Part shown: in pieces, positions 8,433 through 17,388 of the stretch
Numbering within the stretch: the stretch's first letter is position 1
Layout: the number at the start of each line of letters is the position of its first letter
NCBI GenBank assembly: GCA_902632315.1
Contig: CACPCD010000002.1
Coordinates: forward strand, 51,282-115,281
DNA length: 64,000 nucleotides
Direction of reading: 5' to 3'
Source of the DNA: an uncultured Pelagibacteraceae bacterium
GTDB lineage: Bacteria; Pseudomonadota; Alphaproteobacteria; Pelagibacterales; Pelagibacteraceae
Position numbers and translations under genes: made by a program
The notes under the pieces: generated by a model
What the model saw: the letters and a program-made list of their open reading frames with translations, nothing else
Told to the model about the DNA's origin: nothing
Database searches by the model: none

Positions 8433-9758
8433 ATGGCTAATTTTATAAAAATTTCGAAAACTATTAAACCATTCTACAGGTCATTATCTATGGAGGGAGA
8501 TAAAAGTTTATCAATTAGATGGGCGCTACTTGCATCTCAAGCGAAAGGGAAATCTACTTGCAAAAATATTTTAAGATCGGAGGATGTAATCAGCACGCTG
8601 AAATGTCTCAAAAAACTAGGCATAAATTATAAACTGACAAAAAATTCATGTGAGATTTTTGGAAATGGATTAAATAATTTTGATTATAAAAAAAATACTA
8701 TTTTAAATGCTGGTAATTCAGGAACCCTAGCCAGACTAATTTTAGGACTCTTAATTCATTCAGAAAAGAATATTTTTCTTAAAGGAGATAAAAGTTTGTC
8801 AAAGAGAGATTTTCTTAGAGTTACCGAGCCACTTAAAAAATTTGGAGCAAAATTTAAAACTAATTCTGGAAAATTACCAATCAGAATTACAGGAACTAAA
8901 TTTCCAAAACCGATAAAATACCATGAGTTAAAGGGTTCTGCTCAATGTAAAAGTAGTGTTATGTTAGCTGCGTTAAATACAAAAGGCACAACTTTGATCA
9001 AAGCAAAAAAATCAAGAACGCACACAGAAATTCTTTTTAAAAACTTAAAACTATCCATTAAAGTAAAAAGGCAAAAAAATTTTGATTTAATCAAAATAAA
9101 AGGTGGTAAAAATATAAAACCTTTAAATTATAATATACCTTCTGATATCAGTTCATGTGCTTTTTTTATTGTCCTTACCGCATTATCAAAAAATTCTGTG
9201 TTAAGAATAAAAAATGTAAATATTAACCCTTCGAGAACTGGAATTTTAGATATCCTTAAGTTAATGGGAATATCTATAGAAACAAAAAAGAAAAAAATTT
9301 ATAAAGGAGAAAAAGTTGCAGATTTAATTATAAGAAGCAAAGAGTTGATTAAACCAATAAATTGTCCAAAAAAACTCAATAGTGCCGCTATAGATGAATT
9401 TTTACTTATTTTTCTAGTCTCTGCTAAGGCCAAAGGTATTTCTTACTTTAAGGACCTTTCTGAACTTAATCAAAAAGAAAGTCCAAGATTATTATGGGGA
9501 TCAAAAATATTGAATAAAATGGGGATCAAAACAATTCTGACAAAAAATAGCATCAAAATTTATGGAAACCCAAAAATTCAAATAAAAAAGAACATAATAA
9601 TCAAAAACTTTTTAAAAGATCATAGAGTTTTTATGTCAAGTGTTGTTGCAGCATTAGTTTTCGGAGGTGACTGGAAAATATTTGATCAAGATTCTATTAA
9701 AACTTCTTTTCCAACATTTTTACAGAAAATCAAAAGTCTTGGGGCTACTATTACCTAA
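8433..9758 (+). CDS. aroA: 3-phosphoshikimate 1-carboxyvinyltransferase (EPSP synthase)
   Basis: 441 residues, normal for EPSP synthase. The N-terminal GDKSLSIR and the NAGNSGTLARL segment are the shikimate-phosphate and PEP binding loops; IDEFLLIFLVSAKAKG and KDHRVFMSSVVAAL lie near the C-terminus. It joins shikimate 3-phosphate and PEP in aromatic amino-acid synthesis, matching aroK-aroB at 41.6 kb. Here it is the last gene of the LPS run; its stop codon lies inside the stem of a terminator. Cytidylate kinase, which often follows aroA in proteobacteria, is absent. Confidence 0.93.
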   Translation: MANFIKISKTIKPFYRSLSMEGDKSLSIRWALLASQAKGKSTCKNILRSEDVISTLKCLKKLGINYKLTKNSCEIFGNGLNNFDYKKNTILNAGNSGTLARLILGLLIHSEKNIFLKGDKSLSKRDFLRVTEPLKKFGAKFKTNSGKLPIRITGTKFPKPIKYHELKGSAQCKSSVMLAALNTKGTTLIKAKKSRTHTEILFKNLKLSIKVKRQKNFDLIKIKGGKNIKPLNYNIPSDISSCAFFIVLTALSKNSVLRIKNVNINPSRTGILDILKLMGISIETKKKKIYKGEKVADLIIRSKELIKPINCPKKLNSAAIDEFLLIFLVSAKAKGISYFKDLSELNQKESPRLLWGSKILNKMGIKTILTKNSIKIYGNPKIQIKKNIIIKNFLKDHRVFMSSVVAALVFGGDWKIFDQDSIKTSFPTFLQKIKSLGATIT

Positions 9759-9793
9759 AAAGTATTAAAAAACACCAATTTTAGGTAATTTTT
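9751..9793 (+). terminator. Intrinsic terminator overlapping the aroA stop
   Basis: A perfect 10-base inverted repeat, TTACCTAAAA and TTTTAGGTAA, with an 18-base A-rich loop is followed by five T residues. The left arm includes the last aroA codons and the stop. This would end transcription of the kdsD-lpt-aroA run before rpsA. Confidence 0.75.
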
Positions 9794-9843
9794 GAAAAAA
9801 AATTAGCTAAATTCAGTATTGATTAAAAGCTTAAATTTAACTA

Positions 9844-9857
9844 AAAGTTCGAACTTT
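9844..9857. repeat. 14-base perfect palindrome in the rpsA leader
   Basis: AAAGTTCGAACTTT is self-complementary and lies 40 bases before the rpsA ATG. It could be an operator for a dimeric protein or the tip of a short RNA hairpin. The rest of the 140-base gap holds the aroA terminator and A+T-rich DNA without a clear -35/-10 pair. Confidence 0.45.
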
Positions 9858-9897
9858 AATAATGAAAAAACTTAAACACATACTTTAAACTTAATTA

Positions 9898-11625
9898 ATG
9901 GAAATTTATAAAGACCTAAAAAATCCTGCATCACAAGAATTCGAAAAACTACTAAATAGTCAACTCTCAAAAATTAATATTGAAGAAGGTAAAATTATTG
10001 AGGGAAAAATTAACAAAATAACTGAAAAATTTGTTTTTTTGTTTGTTGAAGGATTAAAAAGTGAGCCAGTCCTAGATATTAATGAATTAAAAAGCATGGG
10101 GTTAACAGACAAAATTAAATTAGGTGAAAAAATTTCAGTTCTTCTTGAAAAAATTGAGGATAAAAATGGAGAAGTTTTAGTATCAGCAAGTAAAGCTCAA
10201 AAAATAAAAGGTTGGGATAAACTAGTTGAAGCCTTTGAAAAAAATGAGCCAATAATGGGAAAGATCACATCAAAGTGTAAAGGCGGTTGTATTGTTGAAC
10301 ATATAGAAACTGGATCGTTAATGTTTTTACCTGGCTCTCAGATTAGTGATAAACCTCTAAAAGATATAAGTCATCTGATGAATGAACCTCAAAAATTTGC
10401 TTTAATTAAATTAGATAAAGTGAGAGGTAATGCATGTGTATCAAGAAAAGAAATTATTTCTTCATTTAAAAAAGAAGATAAGGCGAAAATTATAGAAAAA
10501 TTTAAAGTTGGGGATATCATTAAAGGTGCGGAAGTTAAAGGCTATAGTAACTTTGGATGTTTTTTCAATGTCAATGGAGAATTAGATGTGCTTGTTCACT
10601 TACAAGAAATTTCATACTCTAGAGTAAATCACCCTGATGAAGTATTCAATATTGGTGAAAAGCATGATTTAAAAGTTATTTCTGTAGATATGGAAAAGTT
10701 ACAAGTCGGATGTTCTGTAAAGCAACTTTCGCCTGATCCGTTTGAACATATTGAGAATTACGAATTAAATAAAGTTTACAAAGTCAAAGTAGTAAAATTA
10801 ATGGACTTTGGAGCATTTTGTGAATTAGAGCCTGGGCTTACAACACTTTTGCATTCAAGCGAACTTAGTTGGACAAAGAAAAATGTTTCACCAAAAAAGA
10901 TGCTTAAGGTGGGTGATGAGATTGATTGTGTAATTACTGAGATAGATAAAGAAAAAAGAAGAGTGGCAATATCTCATAAATTAACTCTAGAGAATCCATT
11001 TGAGTCGTTTGAAAAAAAATTTCCAGTTGGGTCTATTGTTGAGGGAGAAGTTGTGAATAAAAATGAATACTCACTATTTGTCAAAGTTGAAAATTTAGAT
11101 GTTGATGCTTTTTTACATTGTAATGATTTAACATATTTAAACAATGGTGAAGAAGAATTAACAAAATATAAAAAAGGTGACAAAATTAAGGTAAAAGTTT
11201 TAGAGATTAAATCTTTGGAGCAGAAAATTAGAGTTGGTTTCAAACAAACTAAAGATGATCCATTTGACTGGTTTAAAGATAAAAATGTGAATCAAGCAAT
11301 AACTGTAAAAATAATTTCAACAGATAATAAAGGATTAATTGTGAGACCAGAGGGATGTGAAATGGATTTCCAAATTAAAAAGTCTCAAATAGCTATTAAT
11401 TCAGCTGATGCAAGACCTTCTAGATTTACTGGAGGAGAAAGAATTGACTGTGCGATTGCAGATTTAGATTTAAACAAAAGAAAAGTAAGTTTAAGTATTA
11501 AACTTTTAGAGGAAATCGAAAAAAAAGAAGCTCTAGAGAAATACGGTGCAGAAGGATCTGGAAAAAATTTACCATTCTCCTCTTTGTCACAAGATTTAAA
11601 AAAAAAGGATAAAGAAAAAAAATAA
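9898..11625 (+). CDS. rpsA: 30S ribosomal protein S1
   Basis: 575 residues with six consecutive S1 (OB-fold) repeats, each about 70-90 residues, for example the one around GAFCELEPGLTTLLHSSELSW. Repeats 3 and 4 are the best conserved, as is usual for RNA-binding S1. A lysine-rich tail ends the protein. S1 helps the 30S subunit bind mRNAs; in a genome with few clear Shine-Dalgarno sites it may be especially important (inference). ihfB follows 15 bases downstream, the common rpsA-ihfB pairing. Confidence 0.96.
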   Translation: MEIYKDLKNPASQEFEKLLNSQLSKINIEEGKIIEGKINKITEKFVFLFVEGLKSEPVLDINELKSMGLTDKIKLGEKISVLLEKIEDKNGEVLVSASKAQKIKGWDKLVEAFEKNEPIMGKITSKCKGGCIVEHIETGSLMFLPGSQISDKPLKDISHLMNEPQKFALIKLDKVRGNACVSRKEIISSFKKEDKAKIIEKFKVGDIIKGAEVKGYSNFGCFFNVNGELDVLVHLQEISYSRVNHPDEVFNIGEKHDLKVISVDMEKLQVGCSVKQLSPDPFEHIENYELNKVYKVKVVKLMDFGAFCELEPGLTTLLHSSELSWTKKNVSPKKMLKVGDEIDCVITEIDKEKRRVAISHKLTLENPFESFEKKFPVGSIVEGEVVNKNEYSLFVKVENLDVDAFLHCNDLTYLNNGEEELTKYKKGDKIKVKVLEIKSLEQKIRVGFKQTKDDPFDWFKDKNVNQAITVKIISTDNKGLIVRPEGCEMDFQIKKSQIAINSADARPSRFTGGERIDCAIADLDLNKRKVSLSIKLLEEIEKKEALEKYGAEGSGKNLPFSSLSQDLKKKDKEKK

Positions 11626-11640
11626 TTAAGAAGATTTAAC

Positions 11641-11934
11641 TTGGCGATTGTAAAATCAAAGCTTTTAAAACAAATTTCTAAGAATTACCCAAATTTTCTA
11701 AAAAAAGACCTTGAAAAATTCTCTGAAATTATTCTTAAAGAAATCAAAGAAACTCTTAATAGAGGCGAAAGAGTAGAGTTAAGAGGCTTTGGTGTTTTTT
11801 CAACAAATGTGCAAAAAGCAAGAATTTCTAGAAATCCTAAAACTGGAGAAAAAGTAAATACACCAAAAAAAAGGACTATTCACTTCAAAATGTCGAAAGA
11901 TTTGTTTAAAAAACTTAATAATGAAAAAGAATAA
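11641..11934 (+). CDS. ihfB: Integration host factor beta subunit / HU family protein
   Basis: 97 residues from a TTG start (MAIVKSKLLKQI); no nearby ATG fits. The DNA-binding beta arm is visible as RISRNPKTGEKV, preceded by VELRGFGVFS, the hallmark of IHF/HU proteins. The position after rpsA is the classical place for ihfB (himD). It bends DNA as a dimer, in IHF with the alpha subunit. Its end overlaps pyrF by 14 bases. Confidence 0.9.
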   Translation: MAIVKSKLLKQISKNYPNFLKKDLEKFSEIILKEIKETLNRGERVELRGFGVFSTNVQKARISRNPKTGEKVNTPKKRTIHFKMSKDLFKKLNNEKE

Positions 11935-12595
11935 AATATTTATTGCCTGTGATAGCACTAATATTTTTAGAGTTAAAAAAATAATTCAGAAAACACAAAA
12001 TTCAAAAATAAATTTTGGTTACAAATTTGGTTTAGAATTTTTTAATTCTAAAAATGGTAGAAAATTCATTTCAAAGTTAAATAAAAAGATTATTTTTGCT
12101 GATTTAAAACTCAACGACATTCCAAATACTTGCGTATCAACAATTAAAGCAATTAAAGATTTAAAAGTTGACTATCTTACCATCCATATTAGCTCAGGAC
12201 TTGAAGCTTTGAAAGCTTGTAAAAAGATATCAGGTAAAATAAAATTAACAGGTGTTTCAATTTTGACTTCATTAGATAATATTGCTTTAAAACAAATTGG
12301 TTATAATAAAGATGTAAAAAAGATAGTTATGAATCAAGCTAAACTTGCAAAAAAAGCAAATTTAGATGCCTTGGTTTGTAGTGCTCAGGAGGTACAAATT
12401 GTAAAAAAAATTTTTAACAAAGAAATAATTACACCAGGAATTAGACTTGACTCAAAATCGAATGATCAAAAAAGAGTTATGACACCTAACCAAGCTTATA
12501 AAAATGGAAGTGACTGGTTAGTTATCGGAAGGCCCATTACAAAAGGCAACATTCAGAAAAATTTAAAAATACTTGTCGATCATTTAAATCAATGA
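11921..12595 (+). CDS. pyrF: Orotidine 5'-phosphate decarboxylase
   Basis: 224 residues, the short bacterial form. The catalytic Lys/Asp array is present as IFADLKLNDIPNT (Asp-x-Lys-x-x-Asp), and the phosphate-binding C-terminal GSDWLVIGRPIT is intact. It makes UMP from OMP, the last step of de novo pyrimidine synthesis. It overlaps ihfB by 14 bases and trpF by 4, so the rpsA-to-folC block looks like one long transcription unit. Confidence 0.93.
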   Translation: MKKNKIFIACDSTNIFRVKKIIQKTQNSKINFGYKFGLEFFNSKNGRKFISKLNKKIIFADLKLNDIPNTCVSTIKAIKDLKVDYLTIHISSGLEALKACKKISGKIKLTGVSILTSLDNIALKQIGYNKDVKKIVMNQAKLAKKANLDALVCSAQEVQIVKKIFNKEIITPGIRLDSKSNDQKRVMTPNQAYKNGSDWLVIGRPITKGNIQKNLKILVDHLNQ

Positions 12596-13215
12596 TTATG
12601 GACTCAAAAATTTGTGGAGTTACTGATTCTGAGACATTAAATTTTATTATTAATCATTCTTATCCACCTAAATTTATAGGATTCATTTGCAATTATCCTA
12701 AAAGTCCAAGATATATCAATATAGAAAAACTGAAAAAATTAATTAGGGTAGATAAAAAAAATTGTAAATTTGTTGCAGTACTAGTTAAACCTAATTTAGA
12801 AATATTAGAAAAAATTAAGGATTTAAATTTTGATTATTATCAACTTTATGATTGTGATCCAAAAAAAACTAAAGAAATCAAAAAAAAATACAAAAAAAAG
12901 ATAATAACGGCATTTACTATTGAAAGTGGTGAAGATGTGAAAAAATTTGAACTTTTTAGAAGTATTTCTGATATCTATTTGTTTGATAGTAAGGGTTACG
13001 AAAAAAGTAAATCTTTTAATCATTCTTTTTTGAGAAATATTGAGTTTGATAAGAGAGTGATGATAGCAGGAAACATTAAGTTTAATGATAACCTTGATAA
13101 TCTTAGAGAAATAGCAGATATTATAGATATATCAGGGGGGCTTGAAACATCTGGTGTAAAGGATATTTCCAAAATAGAGATTTTTTTGAATAAAATAAAT
13201 AACTTAAAAATATGA
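12592..13215 (+). CDS. trpF: Phosphoribosylanthranilate isomerase
   Basis: 207 residues from ATG 12592 (a second ATG two codons later is also possible). KICGVT at the N-terminus carries the catalytic Cys; YLFDSKG carries the likely catalytic Asp; DISGGLETSGVKD binds the substrate phosphate. It performs the Amadori rearrangement in tryptophan synthesis. The protein is rich in Lys and Ile and diverges in the middle: the usual LQLHG reads YQLYD. Placement between pyrF and trpB supports the call. Confidence 0.88.
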   Translation: MIMDSKICGVTDSETLNFIINHSYPPKFIGFICNYPKSPRYINIEKLKKLIRVDKKNCKFVAVLVKPNLEILEKIKDLNFDYYQLYDCDPKKTKEIKKKYKKKIITAFTIESGEDVKKFELFRSISDIYLFDSKGYEKSKSFNHSFLRNIEFDKRVMIAGNIKFNDNLDNLREIADIIDISGGLETSGVKDISKIEIFLNKINNLKI

Positions 13216-14447
13216 AAATAAAAAAAAAGATTCCTTTAATTGACCAGCATGATAAGTTCGGATTTTGGGGTGGAAAATTTGGAGGCAGCTTTATTCCTGA
13301 AACTCTAAAAAAACCCATAGCAGACTTAACTAAAGAATTTAAGCGACTTAGAAAAAATTCCAAATTTTTAAAGCAAAGAGACTTTTATTTTAAAAACTAT
13401 ATTGGATCCCCTACGCCGTTTATAAAACTAGAAAACTTAACAAATCACTTAGGTGGAGCTCAAATTTGGACGAAAGTTGTTTCAGAAGCTAATGGTGGAG
13501 CACATAAAATCTATAATGCGACGGTTCACTCATTAATTTGTAAAGCAATGGGAAAAAAATACATTGTTGGTGATACTGGTGCGGGCTATGCAGGAAAAAT
13601 GCTTAGTATGGCTGCAAAAAAATTTGGCCTTAAGTGTAAAATTTTTATGGGAGCAAAAGATATTATAAGACAAAAACCTAATTGTGATGCGATGCGTAAA
13701 AATGGTGCTGAAATAGTTCCAGTTTACTCTGGAAGCCAAACGCTTGTTGACGCAGTAAGCGAATGTATGAGATACTGGGTATCGAATTGTGATAATACAC
13801 ATATGTGTGTCGGTTCAACAGTTGGGCCAAATATTTTTGTAAAAATTTGTGGGTGGAGCACTGCTCAGATTTCAAGAGAACTTAAAAAACAACTGAGAGA
13901 AGAATTTGAAAAAATTCCAAAAAAATTAAAATTAATAAATTGTGTTGGAGGTGGAAGTTCTGCTTATGGTTTTTGGAGTGAATTTATTGATTATGATAAA
14001 AACCAAATAGAATTGATTGGTGTTGAGGCTGGTGGACCAAAAAAATCTAAACTTCATGCTGCTCCTTTAAGTAGAAATGCAAAAATAGGAATTCTACATG
14101 GATCTGCATCTTATGTATGTCAAAATAGTGAGGGGCAAATCACTGAAACAGAGTCGATTAGTGCAGGATTAGATTATCCTGGCGTAAGTCCAATACATTG
14201 CTTTTTAAAAGATACAAAGAGAGCAAGATATACTTATGCAACTGATGAAGATGCCCTTAATGCATATAAAATTATTAAAAAATTCGAAAAACTTAATCCA
14301 AGTTTAGAACCTTGTCACGCTTTTGCCGAAGCTATTAAAATTGCTCCAAGTTTACATAATGATACTGTAATTATTGTAAATTCATGTGGAGATGCAGAAA
14401 AAGATAGAGATATTTTAAAAAAAAGATTAGGAAATTTTAATGCTTAA
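13212..14447 (+). CDS. trpB: Tryptophan synthase beta chain, divergent
   Basis: 411 residues, overlapping trpF by 4 bases and trpA by 8. The N-terminal KFGGSFIPETL matches the TrpB start, and GGAHKIYN places the PLP lysine at residue 99. The catalytic ETGAGQHG motif of ordinary TrpB reads DTGAGYAG at 121-128, so the usual Glu is Asp. The C-terminal SGRGDKD reads SCGDAEKD. VGGGSSAYG for PLP phosphate and LDYPGVSP remain. It should join indole and serine. The operon context makes function likely despite these changes. Confidence 0.85.
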   Translation: MKIKKKIPLIDQHDKFGFWGGKFGGSFIPETLKKPIADLTKEFKRLRKNSKFLKQRDFYFKNYIGSPTPFIKLENLTNHLGGAQIWTKVVSEANGGAHKIYNATVHSLICKAMGKKYIVGDTGAGYAGKMLSMAAKKFGLKCKIFMGAKDIIRQKPNCDAMRKNGAEIVPVYSGSQTLVDAVSECMRYWVSNCDNTHMCVGSTVGPNIFVKICGWSTAQISRELKKQLREEFEKIPKKLKLINCVGGGSSAYGFWSEFIDYDKNQIELIGVEAGGPKKSKLHAAPLSRNAKIGILHGSASYVCQNSEGQITETESISAGLDYPGVSPIHCFLKDTKRARYTYATDEDALNAYKIIKKFEKLNPSLEPCHAFAEAIKIAPSLHNDTVIIVNSCGDAEKDRDILKKRLGNFNA

Positions 14448-15243
14448 CTCCTTAATAAGTAAATCATTCATAAAAGCTAAGAGTGAAAATAGGCCTGCTC
14501 TGCTTACATACACCGTTGCTGGTGATAACACTAAAAAAAAATCACTAGAAATTTTAAAATCAATATCGAGATTTGCTGATATTTGCGAGCTTGGATTTCC
14601 ACATAACACACCAATTGCAGATGGTGGTCAAATTCAAACTAGTGCTTACAGGGCAATTAAAAATGGTATCAAAATTAAGGATGTATTTTCAATAGCTAAA
14701 AATTTTAAAAAAGAAAAAAAAACAACACCAATCATTTTGATGGGTTATTATAATATGATCTATCAATTTAATGAGGATAAATTCATTACTAAAAGTAAAG
14801 AAGCAAAAGTAGACGGGTTAATTGTTGTAGATTTTCCGTATCCAGAAAATAAAAATTTTGCATTAAAATGCAAAAAAAAAAATATAAGTTTTATTCAATT
14901 AATTTCACCGACAACTTCAAGATCAAGAATAAAAAAAATCATTAAAGATTCGCATGACATGATCTATTATATAAGCATGCTATCAACTACCGGTGGAAAA
15001 TTAAAAGTTTCATCAAAAGAAATTATGAGAAAATATCAAAAAATAAAAAATCAAAACAGTTCAAAAAATATAGTTATTGGTTTTGGAATTACTGAAAAAA
15101 CCATTAATTCATTAAATAAAGCAGACGGTTTAGTAGTTGGAAGTGCCATTTGTAAAGAAATTTCTCAATCAATAAAAAAAAGACAAAATATTGTCACAAA
15201 TGTTGCTAATGTAGTAAAAAGGTTAAAAAATAAAATTAAATGA
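14440..15243 (+). CDS. trpA: Tryptophan synthase alpha chain
   Basis: 267 residues, normal length. The catalytic Glu in CELGFP and Asp in PIADGG are both present, as are ILMGYYN and the flexible loop segment STTGGK (usually SRTGVTG). It cleaves indole-glycerol phosphate to indole, which is channelled to TrpB. It overlaps trpB by 8 bases and accD by 4, a compact trpFBA-accD-folC arrangement known from many alphaproteobacteria. Confidence 0.93.
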   Translation: MLNSLISKSFIKAKSENRPALLTYTVAGDNTKKKSLEILKSISRFADICELGFPHNTPIADGGQIQTSAYRAIKNGIKIKDVFSIAKNFKKEKKTTPIILMGYYNMIYQFNEDKFITKSKEAKVDGLIVVDFPYPENKNFALKCKKKNISFIQLISPTTSRSRIKKIIKDSHDMIYYISMLSTTGGKLKVSSKEIMRKYQKIKNQNSSKNIVIGFGITEKTINSLNKADGLVVGSAICKEISQSIKKRQNIVTNVANVVKRLKNKIK

Positions 15244-16169
15244 ATTGGATTACAAAAATTATTAAAGCAGGTGAAAAAATAAAATCTGCAATACACAAAA
15301 GAGCTACTAAAGAAGATATTGCAAATAGTGATTGGACATCTTGTTGTAGAGGACCAATTTTAAAGAAAGATCTAGAAAAAAATCTTTGGGTATGTCCAGA
15401 TTGTAATAAACATCATCGTATTAACCCAAAACAAAGATTTGATATTTTATTTGGAAAAAATAATTATGAAATATTTAAAACACCAATTCCAAAAGATGAT
15501 CCATTAAATTGGACTGACTCTAAGGCTTACAAGGACAGACTGAAAAGTGCTAGAAAAAAAACAGGTATGGACTGTGGAATGATGGTTGTTTGTGGTACTA
15601 TAAACAATATTAAAATAACTGCAGTGGCCTCTGATTTTAATTTTTTAGGAGCTTCCATGGCAGCTGCTGAGGGTGAAGCTTTTTTATATGGTATTCAACA
15701 TGCCATTGAAAATAAAACTCCTTTCTTATGTATTAGTGCAGGGGGCGGCATGAGGATGATGGAAAGTTTAATTTCCTTATCCCAAATGACAAGAACAACA
15801 CTTGCTATTAATGAATTAAAAGAAAAAAATCTGCCATATATAGTATGCATAACAGATCCAACTGCAGGTGGAATTACAGCATCATATGCTATGTTAGGAG
15901 ATATCCATATTGCTGAGCCCGGCGCATTAATTGCTTTCGCTGGAGCGAGAGTTATTCAAGGAACAGTAAAAGAAGAATTGCCTGAGGGGTTCCAAAAAAG
16001 TGAGTATCTAGAAAAAACAGGTTTTGTTGATCTGATTATAGAAAGAAAAGATGTTTCAGAGAAAATAGGAACCTTATTATCGATATTGTTGAAGAAAAAT
16101 TCTGCTATAAGCACTGATGAAAATGAAATTAAAGAAAATTCTCAGTCGCTTTCTAAAGTTGCATCCTAA
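15240..16169 (+). CDS. accD: Acetyl-CoA carboxylase carboxyltransferase beta subunit
   Basis: 309 residues. The carboxyltransferase core is clear: ASDFNFLGASMAAAEGEAF, ISAGGGMRMMESL and ITDPTAGGITASYAMLGD. With AccA it moves carboxyl from carboxybiotin to acetyl-CoA, giving malonyl-CoA for fatty acids. The N-terminal zinc ribbon is irregular: Cys35 and Cys36 are adjacent where the family has C-x2-C, while Cys52 and Cys55 keep the second pair. Degenerate zinc ribbons occur in other alphaproteobacteria. The 3' end overlaps folC by 53 bases. Confidence 0.94.
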   Translation: MNWITKIIKAGEKIKSAIHKRATKEDIANSDWTSCCRGPILKKDLEKNLWVCPDCNKHHRINPKQRFDILFGKNNYEIFKTPIPKDDPLNWTDSKAYKDRLKSARKKTGMDCGMMVVCGTINNIKITAVASDFNFLGASMAAAEGEAFLYGIQHAIENKTPFLCISAGGGMRMMESLISLSQMTRTTLAINELKEKNLPYIVCITDPTAGGITASYAMLGDIHIAEPGALIAFAGARVIQGTVKEELPEGFQKSEYLEKTGFVDLIIERKDVSEKIGTLLSILLKKNSAISTDENEIKENSQSLSKVAS

Positions 16170-17388
16170 AGAAATTGATCTAAGTCTTGATCGAATTAAA
16201 TTTCTTTGTAATAAATTAGGAAATCCTCAAGATAAAATTAAAGCTATATCTGTAGTAGGTACAAATGGAAAACAGTCTACAATAAATGCAATTTTTTCAA
16301 TTTTAAAAGAAGCAAAAAAAAAATGTAACGTTTATACAAGTCCTCATATTCGAAGAATAAATGAAAGATTCATTTTTGATAATAAAGAAATAGATGACGA
16401 AAAATTAGGCAATCTTTTCGAAGAAGTTGAAGAAATTAACAATAATCAACCAATTACCTTTTTTGAAATATTGTCAGCTTGTTATTTCTATAAAGCAGCA
16501 CAATACCCAAATAATATTAATCTCATTGAGGCAGGTTTATTTCATAGATTTGATGCAACAAATATACTCAAGAATAATTTAGCTAGTATTATATGTTCGA
16601 TAAGCAGAGACCATTTAGATTGGTTACCAAAAGACCAGCAAACAGTTGAAAAAATTGTATTTGAAAAAACATCATCTCTTTTAAATTCAAATATAATTAT
16701 ATCTAAACAAAATTCTATTCATACGACTAATTGTATTAAAAAATCAATTTCAAAAAATAAATCTAAAAAATTATTTTTTAACGAAGATTTTAGCTTCTCT
16801 CATGGAGAAAATAATTTTTTTTATTTTGAAGATAAGTTTGGTGGATTAAAAATTCCAATGCCTAACATTTTGGGTCAGTTCCAATTAGAAAATATATCTA
16901 CAGCTATAGCAACCTTAAGATTATTAGATTTTGATATTAAAGAAGATGATATTAAAAATGGGATATCAAAAATTGAGAGCGTTGCCAGACTACAAGAAAT
17001 ACAGTCTGGAAAACTTAAAGAATTAGTAAAAAGCAATAGATTAATAATAGATGGAAGTCATAATGAAGATGGTGCAAGAGTTTTAAATGAATTCCTTCAG
17101 ACTCTTAATTGTAACAAACATGTAATTATAGGAATGATGGCTAATAAAGATCATGAAAAATATATAAGTTATTTTAAGGATATTTCTTCCATAACAACTA
17201 TAGATATTCCTGGACAACCAAATTCTATTAGCGGAAAAGAATTAAAAAAAAAATTCAAAAATATTCATAAAGTTCAATATAAAGAGAATATTGAGCAAGC
17301 TATTAAATCTATCTCCCTAAAAGAAGATGATGTATTAATCATAACTGGATCTTTGTATTTAGCAGGTGAAATGCTAAATTTGAATTAA
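16117..17388 (+). CDS. folC: Bifunctional dihydrofolate/folylpolyglutamate synthase
   Basis: 423 residues from ATG 16117, or 421 from 16123; both lie inside the accD end. The ATP-binding P-loop reads GTNGKQST at 48-55, where most members have GTNGKGS. TSPHIRRINERF, ISRDHLDWL and IDGSHNEDGARVL match the family. It adds glutamate to dihydropteroate and folates. It is the last gene of the rpsA-folC block and converges on trxA, with the two stop codons overlapping within 4 bases. Confidence 0.92.
   Translation: MKMKLKKILSRFLKLHPKEIDLSLDRIKFLCNKLGNPQDKIKAISVVGTNGKQSTINAIFSILKEAKKKCNVYTSPHIRRINERFIFDNKEIDDEKLGNLFEEVEEINNNQPITFFEILSACYFYKAAQYPNNINLIEAGLFHRFDATNILKNNLASIICSISRDHLDWLPKDQQTVEKIVFEKTSSLLNSNIIISKQNSIHTTNCIKKSISKNKSKKLFFNEDFSFSHGENNFFYFEDKFGGLKIPMPNILGQFQLENISTAIATLRLLDFDIKEDDIKNGISKIESVARLQEIQSGKLKELVKSNRLIIDGSHNEDGARVLNEFLQTLNCNKHVIIGMMANKDHEKYISYFKDISSITTIDIPGQPNSISGKELKKKFKNIHKVQYKENIEQAIKSISLKEDDVLIITGSLYLAGEMLNLN

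Noticed and set aside
13533-13875. Two minus-strand open frames opposite trpB
   Set aside because: They are shadows of the trpB coding frame with no recognisable domain.
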